This document shows positions 1 to 11,850 of a stretch of 51,222 bases of DNA, piece by piece; positions within the stretch are counted from its first letter, which is position 1, and every line of letters starts with the position of its first letter. The translations under genes were made by a program, and so were the position numbers. The notes under the pieces were generated by a model. That model saw only the letters and a program-made list of their open reading frames with translations, was not told the origin of the DNA and did no database searches. The stretch comes from Entrophospora sp. SA101 (taxonomy: Eukaryota > Glomeromycota > Glomeromycetes > Entrophosporales > Entrophosporaceae): the NCBI GenBank assembly GCA_958430865.1, contig CAUDNR010004281.1, positions 1 through 51,222 of the forward strand, read 5' to 3'.

Positions 1-312
1 TTTTTAAAAAAACACTCTGTCAGGCTATTCTTTGAATCACAGAGAAAAAAACTATGGAAATTTTTTTACTCTAACTTGTTTGGTTATTGAGCATATACGT
101 TTCAAAGTTTAACAGTATTTTTTAACATTTTGGATGATTTTACTAATAAAATAAAAAAAAACTCTCTGTCACCATGTGGACCATTACATTTGTTATAATA
201 TCACTTAATTTTATAGTTGTGTCTTTTTTTTTTTTTGAATGAGAAGATGCAATTTTTATTTTTACAATTGTTGAAAAAAAAGTTAATTAGTAAATTTTAC
301 ATATGATGTTAA
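1..312. other. AT-rich intergenic DNA, no gene seen
   Basis: A/T homopolymer-rich sequence with no reading frame of note on either strand. No transposon end or RNA gene was recognised. Confidence 0.5.
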
Positions 313-720
313 TTAGTTTTGATCTACATTAGTCCATCGTACACCCCAATTATTTATCGATGTTACAATAGAGCTTGGAGCAATAGAATTTGTTTCATTA
401 AGACTACACAAAATCTCAGTTTCATAAATATATCCGAGAGGATGAATGGTTTGTCCAGTACGAATAGGAAATGCTCTATAAAAATCAGGAATATCATTAA
501 ATAACTTTATTTCCGAGAGTAACGGAAACATGACAACATTTCGACATAGTGTTAGCATTTGAGAATGGATACATAGTTTCTGCCGATCATAAAAGGACGA
601 ATACAAAATATAATTGATGGTGAAAATGGAACTGGGCCACAACTATATAGAAGGTCCTGATCCACTACAACGTGTCGATCTTTTATAAATTTCAAATTTC
701 CACGTATAATAATAATACAT
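313..720 (-). pseudogene. possible broken coding exon(s), unrecognised
   Basis: On the minus strand a frame open to a stop at 313 has protein-like composition in its C-terminal part (HPLGYIYETEI, NNWGVRW), but it has no ATG at its upstream end. A different frame further upstream (about 720 down to 590) is also protein-like (DRHVVVDQDLLYS, CGPVPFSPS). The two frames are not joined by an obvious GT-AG intron, so a frameshifted relic fits better than an intact gene. No family was recognised. The whole stretch could still be non-coding. Confidence 0.25.
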
Positions 721-846
721 AAAGTAATTTAATATAAATTAAAAATAATATTAAAAAACTGTTAATCTACAAAATTTTATTAATACCAACTATTTAGTCG
801 AACAAATGATTAAGTATTAGTTTAATTGGATCTAGATATGTATGTT

Positions 847-2019
847 TTAATGATCAGCTATGTGTCTTGGCAAATCATTCTCGCTCTTGCCATTTACAGT
901 GACATGTCTTGTGCCGTCAGAGGATTCTTTAATTACTGTAACATTTCCCTACAAATAGATTATTATTAATAAAATAGATCAAATTATTTATTAATTAATT
1001 AACGGTCAAAGATAATAAGCAATACAGTAATTACCTCTGCATCTACTGTTTTGGTAACAGTTGTTCTAACCCCATTGACTATTTGTGTTGAGGACTGTGT
1101 ACTTACGAAATTGCTAGTTCCACGACCACCACTTCCTCCAGAATATGAGCTTGTTGAATATGAAGTTGTACTACTATTTGTTGGGAATCCCCCGAATCCC
1201 CCGAATCCCCCGAATCCTCCGAATCCTCCAAATCCAGACATCATGTTCATGTTATTGTTATGATTAAAAGCCCTCGATTGCATATTAGGTGGTATAAATT
1301 GATTTTGGAAGAATTGTTGATCAAATCCCATTGAAGTATTATCTAAATGTTATTTGTTGTCATAGAAAATATTAATTGATAAAGTTTATTATATTCAATA
1401 AATAATATATATAGGGAATATATATACTAAAGAAATTATTTAAGAATGGATCATTTCTGAAGAATTGCATGAATATTTCATTGGGATCATGGAACTAAAA
1501 ATGCAAAAAAAATATAAGCATGTGAATCAAATATTAAAAAAATAAAAAAAATAAATAAATAAATAATTAGATTTACAAATGGTTGATTTGCATTTTGCGA
1601 AGGAAATCCATTCTTGAGGCCTTCTTCTCCATATGAATCATAAATTTTTCTTTTTTCGGCTTTTTTTTAAAAGAAACATAATATATTTTAATTAATTGAA
1701 TCAAATCAACGAATGATGAATTAATGAATTAAAGAATGGAACAAATCAATAATAATAACTTACAATCACTTAATACTTCATAAGCTTCTGCAATTAATTT
1801 GAATTGTGCTTCTGCCTCTTCACGATTATTCGTATTTTTGTCAGGATGCCATATTAATGCTAAAAATTATTTTTGAAAACTAAGTATTTATTTGAACCTA
1901 AATTTAACGAGATAACAAAGTAAAGAACTCTTATAACCTTGTTTTCTGTATGCTTTTTTAATATCATCGATTGTCGCATCAACTTCGACACCTAAAATTT
2001 CGTAGTAGTATGTGTTCAT
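847..2019 (-). CDS. J-domain cochaperone, DNAJB6-like
   Basis: Six exons join in phase with GT-AG introns: 1938-2019, 1764-1859, 1577-1659, 1428-1494, 1035-1342, 847-948, giving 245 residues. The N-terminal J domain starts at the ATG at 2019 ([11 protein letters not shown]) and has helix II (DDIKKAYRK), the HPD loop that stimulates Hsp70 ATPase (WHPDKN), and helix IV ending [10 protein letters not shown] Phe/Asn-rich stretch and a GGF-repeat Gly/Phe region follow, then a Ser/Thr-rich segment and a polar C-terminus. There is no cysteine-rich zinc domain, so it is a class B J protein; length and layout resemble DNAJB6-type proteins. Role by family: recruits Hsp70 and suppresses aggregation in cytosol or nucleus. 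It is divergent from VMP1, 518 bp between start codons. Confidence 0.88.
1183..1236 (-). repeat. 9-bp tandem repeat coding for GGF repeats
   Basis: About six units of the 9-mer CCGAATCCC (plus strand) lie inside exon 5 of the J-domain gene and encode the repeated Gly-Gly-Phe run. The unit length is a multiple of three, so copy-number change keeps the reading frame. Confidence 0.85.
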
Positions 2020-2537
2020 TTTTAAATGTTTTTGATTTAAAAAAAATGAATATGTGTTTTGGAAATTAAATATTTTTTTAACTTTGTCAATTAACAGTCA
2101 CCCCTTCATACAATCACACTTCCATAAATAAAAAACTTTTGTACAATCACAACTCCTCACACTTGAAAATACGTAATTTTAAAAAAAAATTCTACAATGT
2201 TCTAGCCGATTCATACATATCACATTTTATTACTATTATATATTAAATTCTTCGTGTAGCTTGTTTAATTTATACTAATTATAATTAAGGAAGTTGCCAC
2301 GTAGAGATAATCGCGGGCTTTTTGTATTGCAAGACCCGAAAAATATGCTGTATCTGAAGTTACACGAGCCTTGCCATTTTTTTTCCTTTAAAGAAAAATC
2401 TTTTATTTAAATTTTAACTTATTCTAACTAGTCTCTTATCACTTGAACACACAAATTTTTATACGTTTTTAAATTTTATTTTAAACTTTTCAGTCATTTG
2501 CCTATTTGAAAGGACGAATCTTATTATAAGCTCAACT
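2020..2537. promoter_or_regulatory. intergenic region between divergent J-protein and VMP1 genes
   Basis: 518 bp separate the two start codons and must hold both promoters and 5' UTRs. A stretch near 2290-2370 (GCCACGTAGAGATAATCGCG, then a GC-richer run) stands out from the AT-rich background and could carry transcription-factor sites. No TATA box could be assigned with confidence. Confidence 0.5.
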
Positions 2538-4541
2538 ATGATGGTCCGAAATCCTCGTATTTTATCTTCAAAAGTCTTTAAAAAGGCTAATGTTAATGAA
2601 GAAAGTTTTGATGGTATTTAGTTAAACTCTTGTTAAATGTATGTGGGTTTTTCAAATTTACTCAAATACCTATTGTCATTATTATAAATGCTACTGTTTT
2701 AGATTTTATAAAAAGAAGGAGAAGCATACTAGAGAATCAACGATCCAGTATCTCATTATACACTTCTCCAATCCTAGTATTGACTTATTTTTTAGCATAT
2801 TTGGTTCATCAATTTAAAATAATTATTGGGTATATACAATCAAGAAAATGGATTATATCATCTATACCAGCATTAATAATTCTAATTCAATTCACATTGT
2901 TTGTCGAAGGATCTCATAAAGATGTAAAAATCCTTTTATTTTAAATTAAAAATTTGCTTTGTAATAAATATTCATAATAATCTTTGTTGTATCAATGTAA
3001 TAGATCATTGAATTTTTTATTTCATAATTATATAATATAATATATTAATAATCTATGTGTATAGATTATATATCGTTTTCAATCATCGGTTTTTTGGTAT
3101 TCTTATTGGATAGGTTTAGGCATAGCTTCTTCAATTGGTCTCGGTACTGGCTTGCATACATTTGTGTTATTTCTGGGTCCTCATATTGCTGAAGTAACTT
3201 GGGCTGCTTATGAATGTGGGAGCCTTAAATTTGAAACTCATGGCCCAAATAGGTAAAGATTGAAATTTTTTTTTCTATTTTTTTTTAAAAAATTAGTAAA
3301 AATCTATTTATTAAATATTTTTTTTAAAAAACAAAGATTTCGATGTCAACCTACAATTGAAGGTTCGATTGCGATATCACTGTGGTCTATATTTCAAAAG
3401 GTTCAATTGGAATCTTTTTTTTGGGGATTTGGTACAGCAATTGGTGAATTGCCGCCATATTTTGTCGCTAGAGCTGGTTGGTTAGAAATTATTATTTAAA
3501 TGACGTACATAATATATTTATAGTATATTATAATATATATTGACGTATACATATGTTATATAGCTGCTTTGTCTGGAAGTAGAAGCGAAGAATTAAAAGA
3601 TATAGATAGATTGCTTAAACAATCACCAGAAAGCATATCATACAAGGAACGTTTTTTAATATCTATTCACAGATTAATGGGTCATTTAGGATTTTTTGGA
3701 ATTTTTTTATTTGCATCGGTAATCAAATTATATATAAAGCCTTATAAAAAATTTAAAATTTAAAATATTACTTATAAAATATTATTTATTACTTAAATAA
3801 AGATACCAAATCCTTTATTTGATCTCGCTGGTATTATATGTGGCCAATTTTTAGTACCATTTACTACGTTTTTTGGCGCAACATTTTTAGGCAAAGCAGT
3901 TGTAAAGTCTTCTATTCAGGTATTCCCTTTATTATAATTATTTAATAAAATAATCGATTATTTTATATTCTAATATGTTTAAAATTGTATTATTAGACAG
4001 TGATTGTAATTTTATTATTCACAGAAGATACTATTAAAACTATTCTAGAAGTTACAAGACGATATCTACCATATATTCATGATAAGCTAGAAGAAGCCGT
4101 AACACTACAAACTAAAAGGTTGAAACGCGAAGAAGGCGAAGATGCACCTGATATTGGTCCTGTATGTTTATTTTATTCTTTTATTCATCACGCGTTGTTG
4201 TTCTATTATTACGGAAATCAATATTTATATATATATATATATTATGCTTGTAGGGTAATCCAAGCTATATATCACTTATTTGGAATACTCTTTTTAATTT
4301 GATGTTAGCTTATTTTGCTCTTAGTATAATTGAAACACTAGCGATTGCTCATCTTAAAAGAGTACATGATCAAGAGATCGAAAAATGGGAGCAAAAGATA
4401 AAGGAAAGAGTTATTAAAGATGATGAGAGCGAGGACGATGATGAGGATGGGGAGGGGGGGGATTTAACAAATATGACAAGGAGTGAGGGTGATATTAAAA
4501 AAGAATCTGATTTAAATAACCAAGGTTATTCAAGTAGTTAA
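2538..4541 (+). CDS. VMP1: vacuole membrane protein 1 (VMP1) homologue
   Basis: Eight exons join in phase: 2538-2613, 2703-2923, 3065-3252, 3337-3476, 3564-3718, 3803-3919, 3997-4161, 4254-4541, giving 449 residues. Diagnostic stretches are [46 protein letters not shown] and [20 protein letters not shown], the last inside the VTT/SNARE-associated (DedA-like) domain. Several hydrophobic segments mark an integral membrane protein. By family VMP1 is an ER phospholipid scramblase needed for autophagosome formation and ER contact sites. The C-terminus is unusual: a charged helix followed by an acidic run ([15 protein letters not shown]) partly encoded by a G homopolymer near 4451. It converges with the phosphoesterase gene, stops 271 bp apart. 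Exon 4 uses the weaker donor GTTGGT. Confidence 0.93.
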
Positions 4542-4812
4542 TCCATCCATCATGATGACAGCATACAATAATAAAAAATTTAATTGTCACAATTTTGTTT
4601 ATTTATTTGTTTTCAGGAAAAAGTTTTTTTTTTGAAAATGCACTTTTAAATACGAATCAATAAATTTTTTAAAATTGATATTTCAGTAAGTAAATAAAAT
4701 TTACATATCCTGGCTAATGCTATATAACGAATAAATGTAAATACATAAAATAAAATAAAATAAATAGAATATTAACAAAACTAAATAAATAAATTTTTAT
4801 AAAATTTATTTT

Positions 4813-7163
4813 TCAAAAATCCACCACTACTATTCTATCTTCAAGCATTGGGGCAACAGTAACCCAGTCTTTAACAAAATCGGTCCTAGTTTGTGATTCA
4901 GAATCAACTGGTGTCTCTTCCAACTTAGCTTTGATCGTTTCGCCCAAAGATAAATTTAAAGCATTTTTGATGCTATGACGTGAAATATGACTATAGGCTG
5001 ATTTTTCACGTTTTGATTCTGCTAATTTTTTCCATTTCTCAAAGGCATGGAGTACTGATTCTTTGGTATGATCCTCACAACTCATGTTAAATTTGATTGC
5101 ACTGATGTAATAAAGTCCTATGAAATATCTATGGATAAGGGTGGAAAGAGTAATTCCATTCTCGTCATCTATAAGATATTTGGTGGTTGGCTCCTTAAAA
5201 CTTTCGAATCCATCATATCCGGCTGCAATATATGCTCTTGTGCAAACAGTATATGTTTTTTTCATATCAAGTTTTCCGATAATATTATGTGGTCCGGGAT
5301 CTTCAGCTAATTCCGCATCTTCTTCGGATGATTTTCTTTCAGTCAACCAGACATTACGCAAACGTTTAAATGGTTCAGTTTTAGGATTATATTCGACTTT
5401 TAATCCACTTACAATAGGAAATCTACCCTCTTGTTTTGGCACCATTGAAACGCCATTTTCCAATGCATCCCAGATTTGTTGACCTGTAATACGTACAACA
5501 ACCACATTATCTTCAAAAGGAAATATCTCTAATAGATCACCTAAAGTGATTTCACCTGGTGGATAAAGCAAGTCTGACCTTATACAACCACCACATAAAA
5601 TTGCACAATCAATATTGTAACTGATACACGGCTGATAAGCGTAAAGCATCAGATCAGCAACAAAATTTCCAAATGCTGTTTCTTGAGTCCTAAGTGATAT
5701 TGATCTGCAATCCCAAGGTGTCATTGTATATGCTACAGGTTTTGACATTTTGGCCGTAATTTCAGATGTAGCTTCTTCAATTAATTTGACCAAATCTTGA
5801 TCTTCCTCAATTGAGGATTTTACCTCATGGCGTGTTGCTATTAATTATATAATTAAGTTTAAATAAAAAAAATTTTTAAAATAAGATAAAATTGACAAAA
5901 ATTACCGGTCAAAGTTTTGATCTTTTTTCTATTATCAACATCATCAACGTCAAGTTCTAAAATAGTCAATTCTCGGAAATCTGTCCCGCTTTTTACTACA
6001 CGTACACCATCATCTCCTTCACTTCCTCCAATATTGTCGTCTCTTGTCCAATTCTTAATCACGTCACAACCTTTTCCTAAATAATAGAAATGATCATGAC
6101 TTTTTACAAATATTTATTTATTTATTAAATTGATAGGTTATATTAGTTTATACAAAATGACAAGAAAATTTTTATAGAAACATAAGGATTATCATTAAAA
6201 ACTTACCCTCCAAGAACCAAATCAATTTCATCTTTACACTCTTTAGCCAACATAATGTCATTTGGCAGCCGTGAATGTGACAATGCAATTACAAGATCGA
6301 CAGCATGATTGTCGCGTAATTCTGTTGCAAGTTCCTTTCCAACTGTAATAAAATCTTTGTATTCCAAACTTGGTGGAAGTCTGTTTGAATATAAATAAAT
6401 ATATATAATTTTTAATCTCAAAGCATAATTTTTCTTTTTAAACTATTCTAAATTTTATTAGCTTACCCAGGAATTGTTTCTAACCACTCTCTATTATTTA
6501 TATAATGAAACAATTGGATTTATTTAATATAATAATTTTTTAATATATAATATACATTGTGCTCGATTATTATATTTATATTTAATTACTTTTCAACTAA
6601 TCCAATAATCCCAATCTTTAATCCATTCTTTTCTAAAATAATCCATTTTTCCCCACCAGTAATCGGGCCACCAGTTTCAGAGTTAAGAACATTGGAGAGC
6701 AACCATGGGAATTTGGTTTCCATAATCAATTTTTTGAGTGTAGGCAAACCAAAATCAAAATCATGATTGCCTAAACAAGCTACATCTATGCCAAGTCCAT
6801 TCATTGCTGGTACCTTTTGTTCATTTTAAATAAAAAATCGGATGGTGTTTCTTATTTAATTGTTTGATTCATTTGAATTTATACTAAAAAGTCAATCAAA
6901 TCAAAAGAAACTTTTAAAAACAACAATTATCATTAAGATTGATTGTTTGGATACTATGCCATATGTCGACCTTTGCTTATGCTACTTTCCACCGATGGGT
7001 TGAAAGCATCTCCACTAAACAATACACAAGAATTTTCAACGCCATATTTTTCTCGGAATTGTTTTACCACGGTGGCAAACCTTGCTACTCCTCCAATAGG
7101 CTCTTGTTTTTGTGGTTTAAGGTGATAAACATCATTAAAATGAAAAATTTGAATTTTTGGCAT
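4813..7163 (-). CDS. 5'-nucleotidase-type metallophosphoesterase
   Basis: Six exons join in phase: 6960-7163, 6590-6813, 6467-6490 (24 nt), 6207-6380, 5906-6099, 4813-5837, giving 614 residues. The N-terminal calcineurin-like phosphoesterase domain shows the metal motifs HFNDVYH, SGDAFNP, GNHDFDFG, ALSHSRLP and GHDHFYY. The last spans the junction of exons 4 and 5. The C-terminal 5'-nucleotidase domain has GGCIRSDLLYPPGEIT and a Phe-rich FPFEDNVV segment. No signal peptide is evident at the ATG chosen (MPKIQIFHFNDVYH), unlike secreted UshA-type enzymes, so a cytosolic enzyme is likely. Likely substrates are nucleotides or related phosphoesters; the true one is unknown. Intron 1 (6814-6959) appears to have a GC donor, because family alignment needs the residues GRHM before VPAMNG. 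Confidence 0.88.
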
Positions 7164-7476
7164 TTTGTTCAAACTTTACAAAAATCTTTAATTCGGATAA
7201 AAAATTTTTTTTTTATATATTGATATTATGCCTAATACGGAAGGATGATTTTTTAGGATTCAAATTCGAATGAAAACGGTGTTCCGCAGCAAAACCCAAT
7301 TATATTTGTCATCCTGGGCCCACTTTAAAAGCTATTGGCATAAGGCTTTGTCAGAATATCTGGTTTCTTATCTTTAAAAATGAGCATTAAAAACGTTTGC
7401 CTTATATATATATATATATATCGAATCTAGAAAATTTGGAGAACTCCTTTGTTGATCAATTTATATATGTAGCAAT
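7164..7476. other. 5' flank of the phosphoesterase gene, nothing further seen
   Basis: AT-rich sequence with a short (TA)n run at about 7406-7420. It probably holds the promoter of the phosphoesterase gene, transcribed leftwards. No other gene was found. Confidence 0.5.
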
Positions 7477-7751
7477 TAGTGATGGGAATTTTTAACCACA
7501 CTCTTGATAATTCCAAGTTATTAATTAGTTATTATTAACCACTTATTAACTATTTCATTCTGAGCAAGATCTATTAACCCAAAGAAACCTATATACAGAC
7601 CAAGTCTCCTAATTTGGAAGCCTTATTGTTATTTATTTGCTATAAAAGTTCTTCAAGTTTGTTTTTTTAACACTTAAAATAAGTCACTAATAAAGTCATT
7701 AACTAATTAATAACTTGATCATTTTAAAGATAATTTGTATGTCCATCACTA
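7477..7751. mobile_element. hAT-like MITE candidate (about 275 bp)
   Basis: Perfect 9-bp terminal inverted repeats TAGTGATGG (7477-7485) and CCATCACTA (7743-7751) bound the element. Inside, a perfect 17-bp inverted pair AAGTTATTAATTAGTTA (7515-7531) and its reverse complement (7700-7716) lies asymmetrically. Ends of the form TAGNGATGG are typical of hAT transposons. There is no coding capacity. No clean 8-bp target duplication could be matched in the flanks, so the boundary may be slightly off or the copy old. Confidence 0.5.
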
Positions 7752-8228
7752 TGGCAAACGAGTTGGTGTGATACTTTGCTGCCCTTTTGAAAGTCTTTTT
7801 TTAAAAAAAAAATTCCCAATACTAATAATCAAAATAAACAATATTATTAGACTTTTGCTTTTTCATAATCTACTAAAAATCTACAATGATCTATTAATTT
7901 GTTCAAGTAAACTTTTACATAAATTTAAGTTTTTTTTTTCTTTTTGAACTTTAATGGATAAAACACATAAAACGTCAAGATCAATTGCACTTTCTGAGGA
8001 ATATTCAGAGAGTCATTTGAGATAAATATGTTAAATGCAATAGAGAATAAAGTAAAAGATTGTTTAAAACTATTTGAATATTTGTTTATTCGAAGCATGC
8101 TTTTACAAAATTAAATGATGTAACAAATTTATTCATTTTTATAGTTCCAATCATATTAGAATTACAAGTGATAATGAAATTAAAACAATTATAATAGTGA
8201 ATGATAAAACAGGTAAAGAAGTAATATA
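7752..8228. other. AT-rich spacer, no gene seen
   Basis: Only short interrupted frames are present. No RNA gene or transposon end was recognised between the MITE candidate and the Tc1-like remnant. Confidence 0.5.
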
Positions 8229-8745
8229 CACTTTCTGGACAAAAGTTTCGGTCACCATAAACAATTTATTGCACAATAACGTACATAATAAAAATATAAA
8301 TAATTTTTATCAATCGTAATTAAGATTTTCGTGCGAAATTTCAATAACAAAGAATAAAAAGCTTGACCAAAAAAATAATTTTGAAAATGATCTCTAAATT
8401 TGATTTTTATTTCAATCATAAAAAGCCCGCTATGCTGTTCATTTAAGCATACAATTAATTAAAAAATATGAAGAAGGAAACCAGGCATCAGTTGGATTAC
8501 AACTTGCAGTAATTTTATATGTATTAAGTTATTGAAATGCCTACTATGTTTGGTATTTAATATAAATGCTAAAATTCCTTCAGCAAAGAATGAGTTTTTT
8601 CCAAATACATTTATGACTGACAAAGATAATAAAAACAAGGGCTTGGAATAACTCGGATCGATATACAAAGTAGTTTTTTCTAGATGTTTCTCTGTATTAA
8701 AATGCACAGAAACCATATGGATAGATGGCCGAAACTATAATGCAC
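8229..8745 (+). mobile_element. internally deleted Tc1/mariner-like element
   Basis: A Tc1-type end starts right after a TA dinucleotide at 8227-8228 (CACTTTCTGGACAAAAGTTT, running on to GGTCACC at 8256). A degenerate inverted counterpart (GGCCGAAACT, 8727-8736) lies about 500 bp away. Between them a short plus-strand frame near 8420-8520 resembles the helix-turn-helix start of a Tc1 transposase (QLIKKYEEGNQAS, LQLAV) before it hits a stop. The DDE catalytic part is missing. Seen: the terminal motif and the short frame. Inferred: that they belong to one deleted element. Confidence 0.42.
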
Positions 8746-9569
8746 TGGTTCCGTTAGTGTTGGTATTGGTATTATATTGGTATAGCATTCGTATCGTTTC
8801 CATATTTTAGGCGGGGAAGTGTATTTCTCCATGCCAAAAATGCGTTTTTCATGTAGAAAATTTTAATTCAACCTATTTATGTTGATATTATGTGAAAGTA
8901 TGATTTATTACTCGAAGGCAACACTACTACATGTTAACAACAGCGTTTATCTGCCCCGCAAATAGGAAATTAAAATATCTACATGAAGACTTGGGAGTTT
9001 CAAGTTAATTATTAATCTCCTTTGAGGAGTAGGGTGGAAGGAAATAATGGTGGATACAAATCATTTTGATATCAATAAGGGATATATCAAAAATACTGCT
9101 GTTGTTGACAGTTCTTATAGCCTTTCACACAAACATACACGCCACCATTACTATTTGATTAAAGCTAATAACTTTTAGAAGATGGTATATATACGTTTAG
9201 GGCATCTTACTAGTTGAGTACACTTTACAAGAATTTGCACTTTCTGCGTCTATTGTATTGTTTAATGGTTTTTATTGTGTAATTGGTTGGTAATTCAATT
9301 CAACGCGCACCTCCCAGGAAAATGGACGCTAAAATATAAAAGGCCAACAGTTTTAGCAAATATATTAAGTAGAGTTGGCAACATTAAAAATTTATTAACA
9401 GCTCCATCATCCATACACACACAGTAAGTAATACTTGATGTTAAATTTCCTTTTTAAAATTTGTCCCTTTCTTAAAGTTATAGTTAATTAAAAATGAAAT
9501 AATAAAAATGAAGCCTTCATCACTGTTATCAATTGTAAAAATAAGAGACAGTTTTTTTATGGTAGTATT
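8746..9569. other. gene-free spacer downstream of the WD40 gene
   Basis: Includes a short GGTATT-rich run at about 8760-8790 and no substantial open frame. The 3' end of the WD40 transcript must lie close to 9569. Nothing else could be assigned. Confidence 0.5.
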
Positions 9570-11759
9570 TTATTGAGGTTCTATGGTGTTGTATAAGTAG
9601 CATTCATAATTTCCTTCAATTTTCCAGATTTTAAGAGAATTGTCTAAAAATTTTTCTTGATCTTTGTCTATTAATATATCTTTTTGGTTGGTACTTTTGT
9701 TGCAATAGAATGTATCATCAAAAAATTCAAACCGTCTTTGACCAGAACAAGAAGCAAGCAAAGGAAAATAAGGATGAAAGGTTGTGGTTGAAATTAAATC
9801 TATTAAAAAAAAACCAGATCTACTATGTTTATTATTAATCCTGATTTCAATTTTTTCTGACATTGTAATCATTACCTTTATGCCCATTCATTTGTAAATT
9901 TAATCGTGTCATGTTTTTTTCATCAGGATTTGCCAAGTCATAAAAAATTATTTCTCCATCCTCATGATAAAAAAATGTTTCAATAAAATATTTTTAAAAA
10001 AAATATTATATTATAATTTAAAATATTATTTTCTTACTTGATCCCCGGTTACTAAAAAACCACCGCTGTTATCAATATCAAATAGGATCCTTTGATTTGT
10101 TTCACCTTTACGATATAACTTATATAGAACTTCACCGGTATTTCTTATATCCCAACAACGAATATAATTATCTCGTCTTGACGCAGAGAAGAGATATTTC
10201 CCATCAAGTGAGAATTGCAACTATTTTTAAAAATTCAAATTGATAAGTTATCTTTAAATTAAAAAGTATCTTAATAAATTTTACCTGGGTAATACCATCA
10301 AATGGATCATCTTTATTTCCTTTAAAAAGATAAAGCAATTCGTTATTATTCTCATCATAAAGTCCTATTGTTTGAGAATAAGAACCAGCTGCATATAATC
10401 CTGACCTATCTGGATTAAATGTAATCGATGAAATTATGCCTAATATATAATAAATATTAAATAAAATCGTTGAATTCATGCGATTGATTAAATGTTAATC
10501 ATACTTGTAATTCAAAAAATTTCAATTTTAATGAGAACCTTTTTGTCCTTCTTTGCTTTTGCGTGTAGGTGTCGTAGGACATTTATCTCCCTCAAAGTTT
10601 GGACGAGTTGTATCAAAAATCTGAACCATGTTTTTAAATCCACAATATATTCTATGATTTTTTTTGAAAATTGTAATCAATCTTGAAAATAAAAAAATCC
10701 TTCACAAGTGTTTAAATAATAAACCTTACTTGCTACCATCCAGGTTAAATGATAATGAATTTGGACCTACGATTTGTTCTCGATGATTGATTATAGTATA
10801 AGATGCCCTTAACTATAAATATAAATATAATATAAATATAAATATACAAATTTATGATTAACAGACTATATATAAATAATGCTCATAAAAGTTGTTACTT
10901 TTCCTGTAAACGCGTCCCATAATCGCACAGGATGCTCTCTACTTGATGTGATGAAACAACAAGTTACGTGGTCTATTCTGGAAATTTTGATGAATTAGAA
11001 ATTATTTGTAAGGATTGTAACCATTCAACGTATTATTATTCACCTTGACTAGACATCATAGGATACCAACAACAATCATACACTGTGTCCCCTTGGTGAT
11101 AACTGAGTGCTGGCGTCAAGTCACATTCTATATAATCTTTTCAAAATTATATTATATACTGTATGTATATATTAACTGAAGTGTTGAATCAACCTACCTT
11201 TTTCAATTTCAAAAATATTCGTTGGTCTAAAAAATGGTTTTATTTTTAAAAAACATTTAATTCTTAATAATAGTGTAATAGTAATAATAATAATAATAAT
11301 GACAGCAATAATAAATAATAATTGCATACAATTCGAAAATTCTCAATAAATTGTCATTTGAAGAGGTTAAAATACAAGTTCCATCAGGCGACCTTGATAA
11401 ATAAAACTAACAATCAATTAATCAACATCAACAACATTCATGTAAAAAACATTTCCAAGGATAATTAATTACCACTTGGCAACTTTAAAAAAATTATCTT
11501 CCGAGCCATTTGGTATGTAATTAGATTCTTTTGGGTTTACATGACTTTTGCAAAATTTGTTGATGCTTTCCAAAACGGTGTGATTAAAAAGTTTTTTGGT
11601 CGAACAAAGAGAATTGAAAGATCGAGAAAAATCATATTTGAAAAGTTGAAAATATTGTTCGTTTTCTAAACTTGTTTCAACTTCTGATAAATTAGAAGTT
11701 TCATTCTGTTTTTCTAAAAATTCGCTATTTACTTGAACATCATCTGAAGTGAAATTCAT
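9570..11759 (-). CDS. WRAP53/TCAB1-like WD40 repeat protein
   Basis: Eleven exons join in phase: 11473-11759, 11330-11392, 11198-11226, 11044-11127, 10899-10972, 10730-10812, 10539-10651, 10285-10439, 10038-10220, 9876-9960, 9570-9799, giving 461 residues. After an acidic N-terminus, WD40 blades follow: KWSPDGTCILTSSNDN, YDCCWYPMM, SSREHPVRLWDAFTGKLRAS, SFNLDGSKIYCGF, FDTTRPN, SASRRDNYIRCWDIRNTG, FHPYFPLLASCSGQRRF. The order and wording match WRAP53 (telomerase Cajal body protein 1, WDR79), which binds the CAB box of small Cajal-body RNAs and telomerase RNA and guides them in the nucleus. It is somewhat shorter than human WRAP53, mainly at the N-terminus. Its start lies 91 bp from the divergent VWA8 start. 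Confidence 0.88.
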
Positions 11760-11850
11760 TGTTACAAAATTAAAAATCAAAGATCAATCTTAGATTATCA
11801 ATTCTATAATTAATCAAATTTTTTTGCTTGAAGTAATATCTCAATATATT
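11760..11850. promoter_or_regulatory. compact bidirectional promoter, WRAP53-like / VWA8
   Basis: Only 91 bp, extremely AT-rich, separate the two divergent start codons, so the core promoters and 5' UTRs of both genes must share or overlap this space unless one 5' UTR extends into the neighbour. No TATA or initiator could be fixed. Confidence 0.6.

Noticed and set aside
5068..5482. Plus-strand ORFs inside the phosphoesterase region
   Set aside because: Antisense shadows of the last exon of the minus-strand phosphoesterase.
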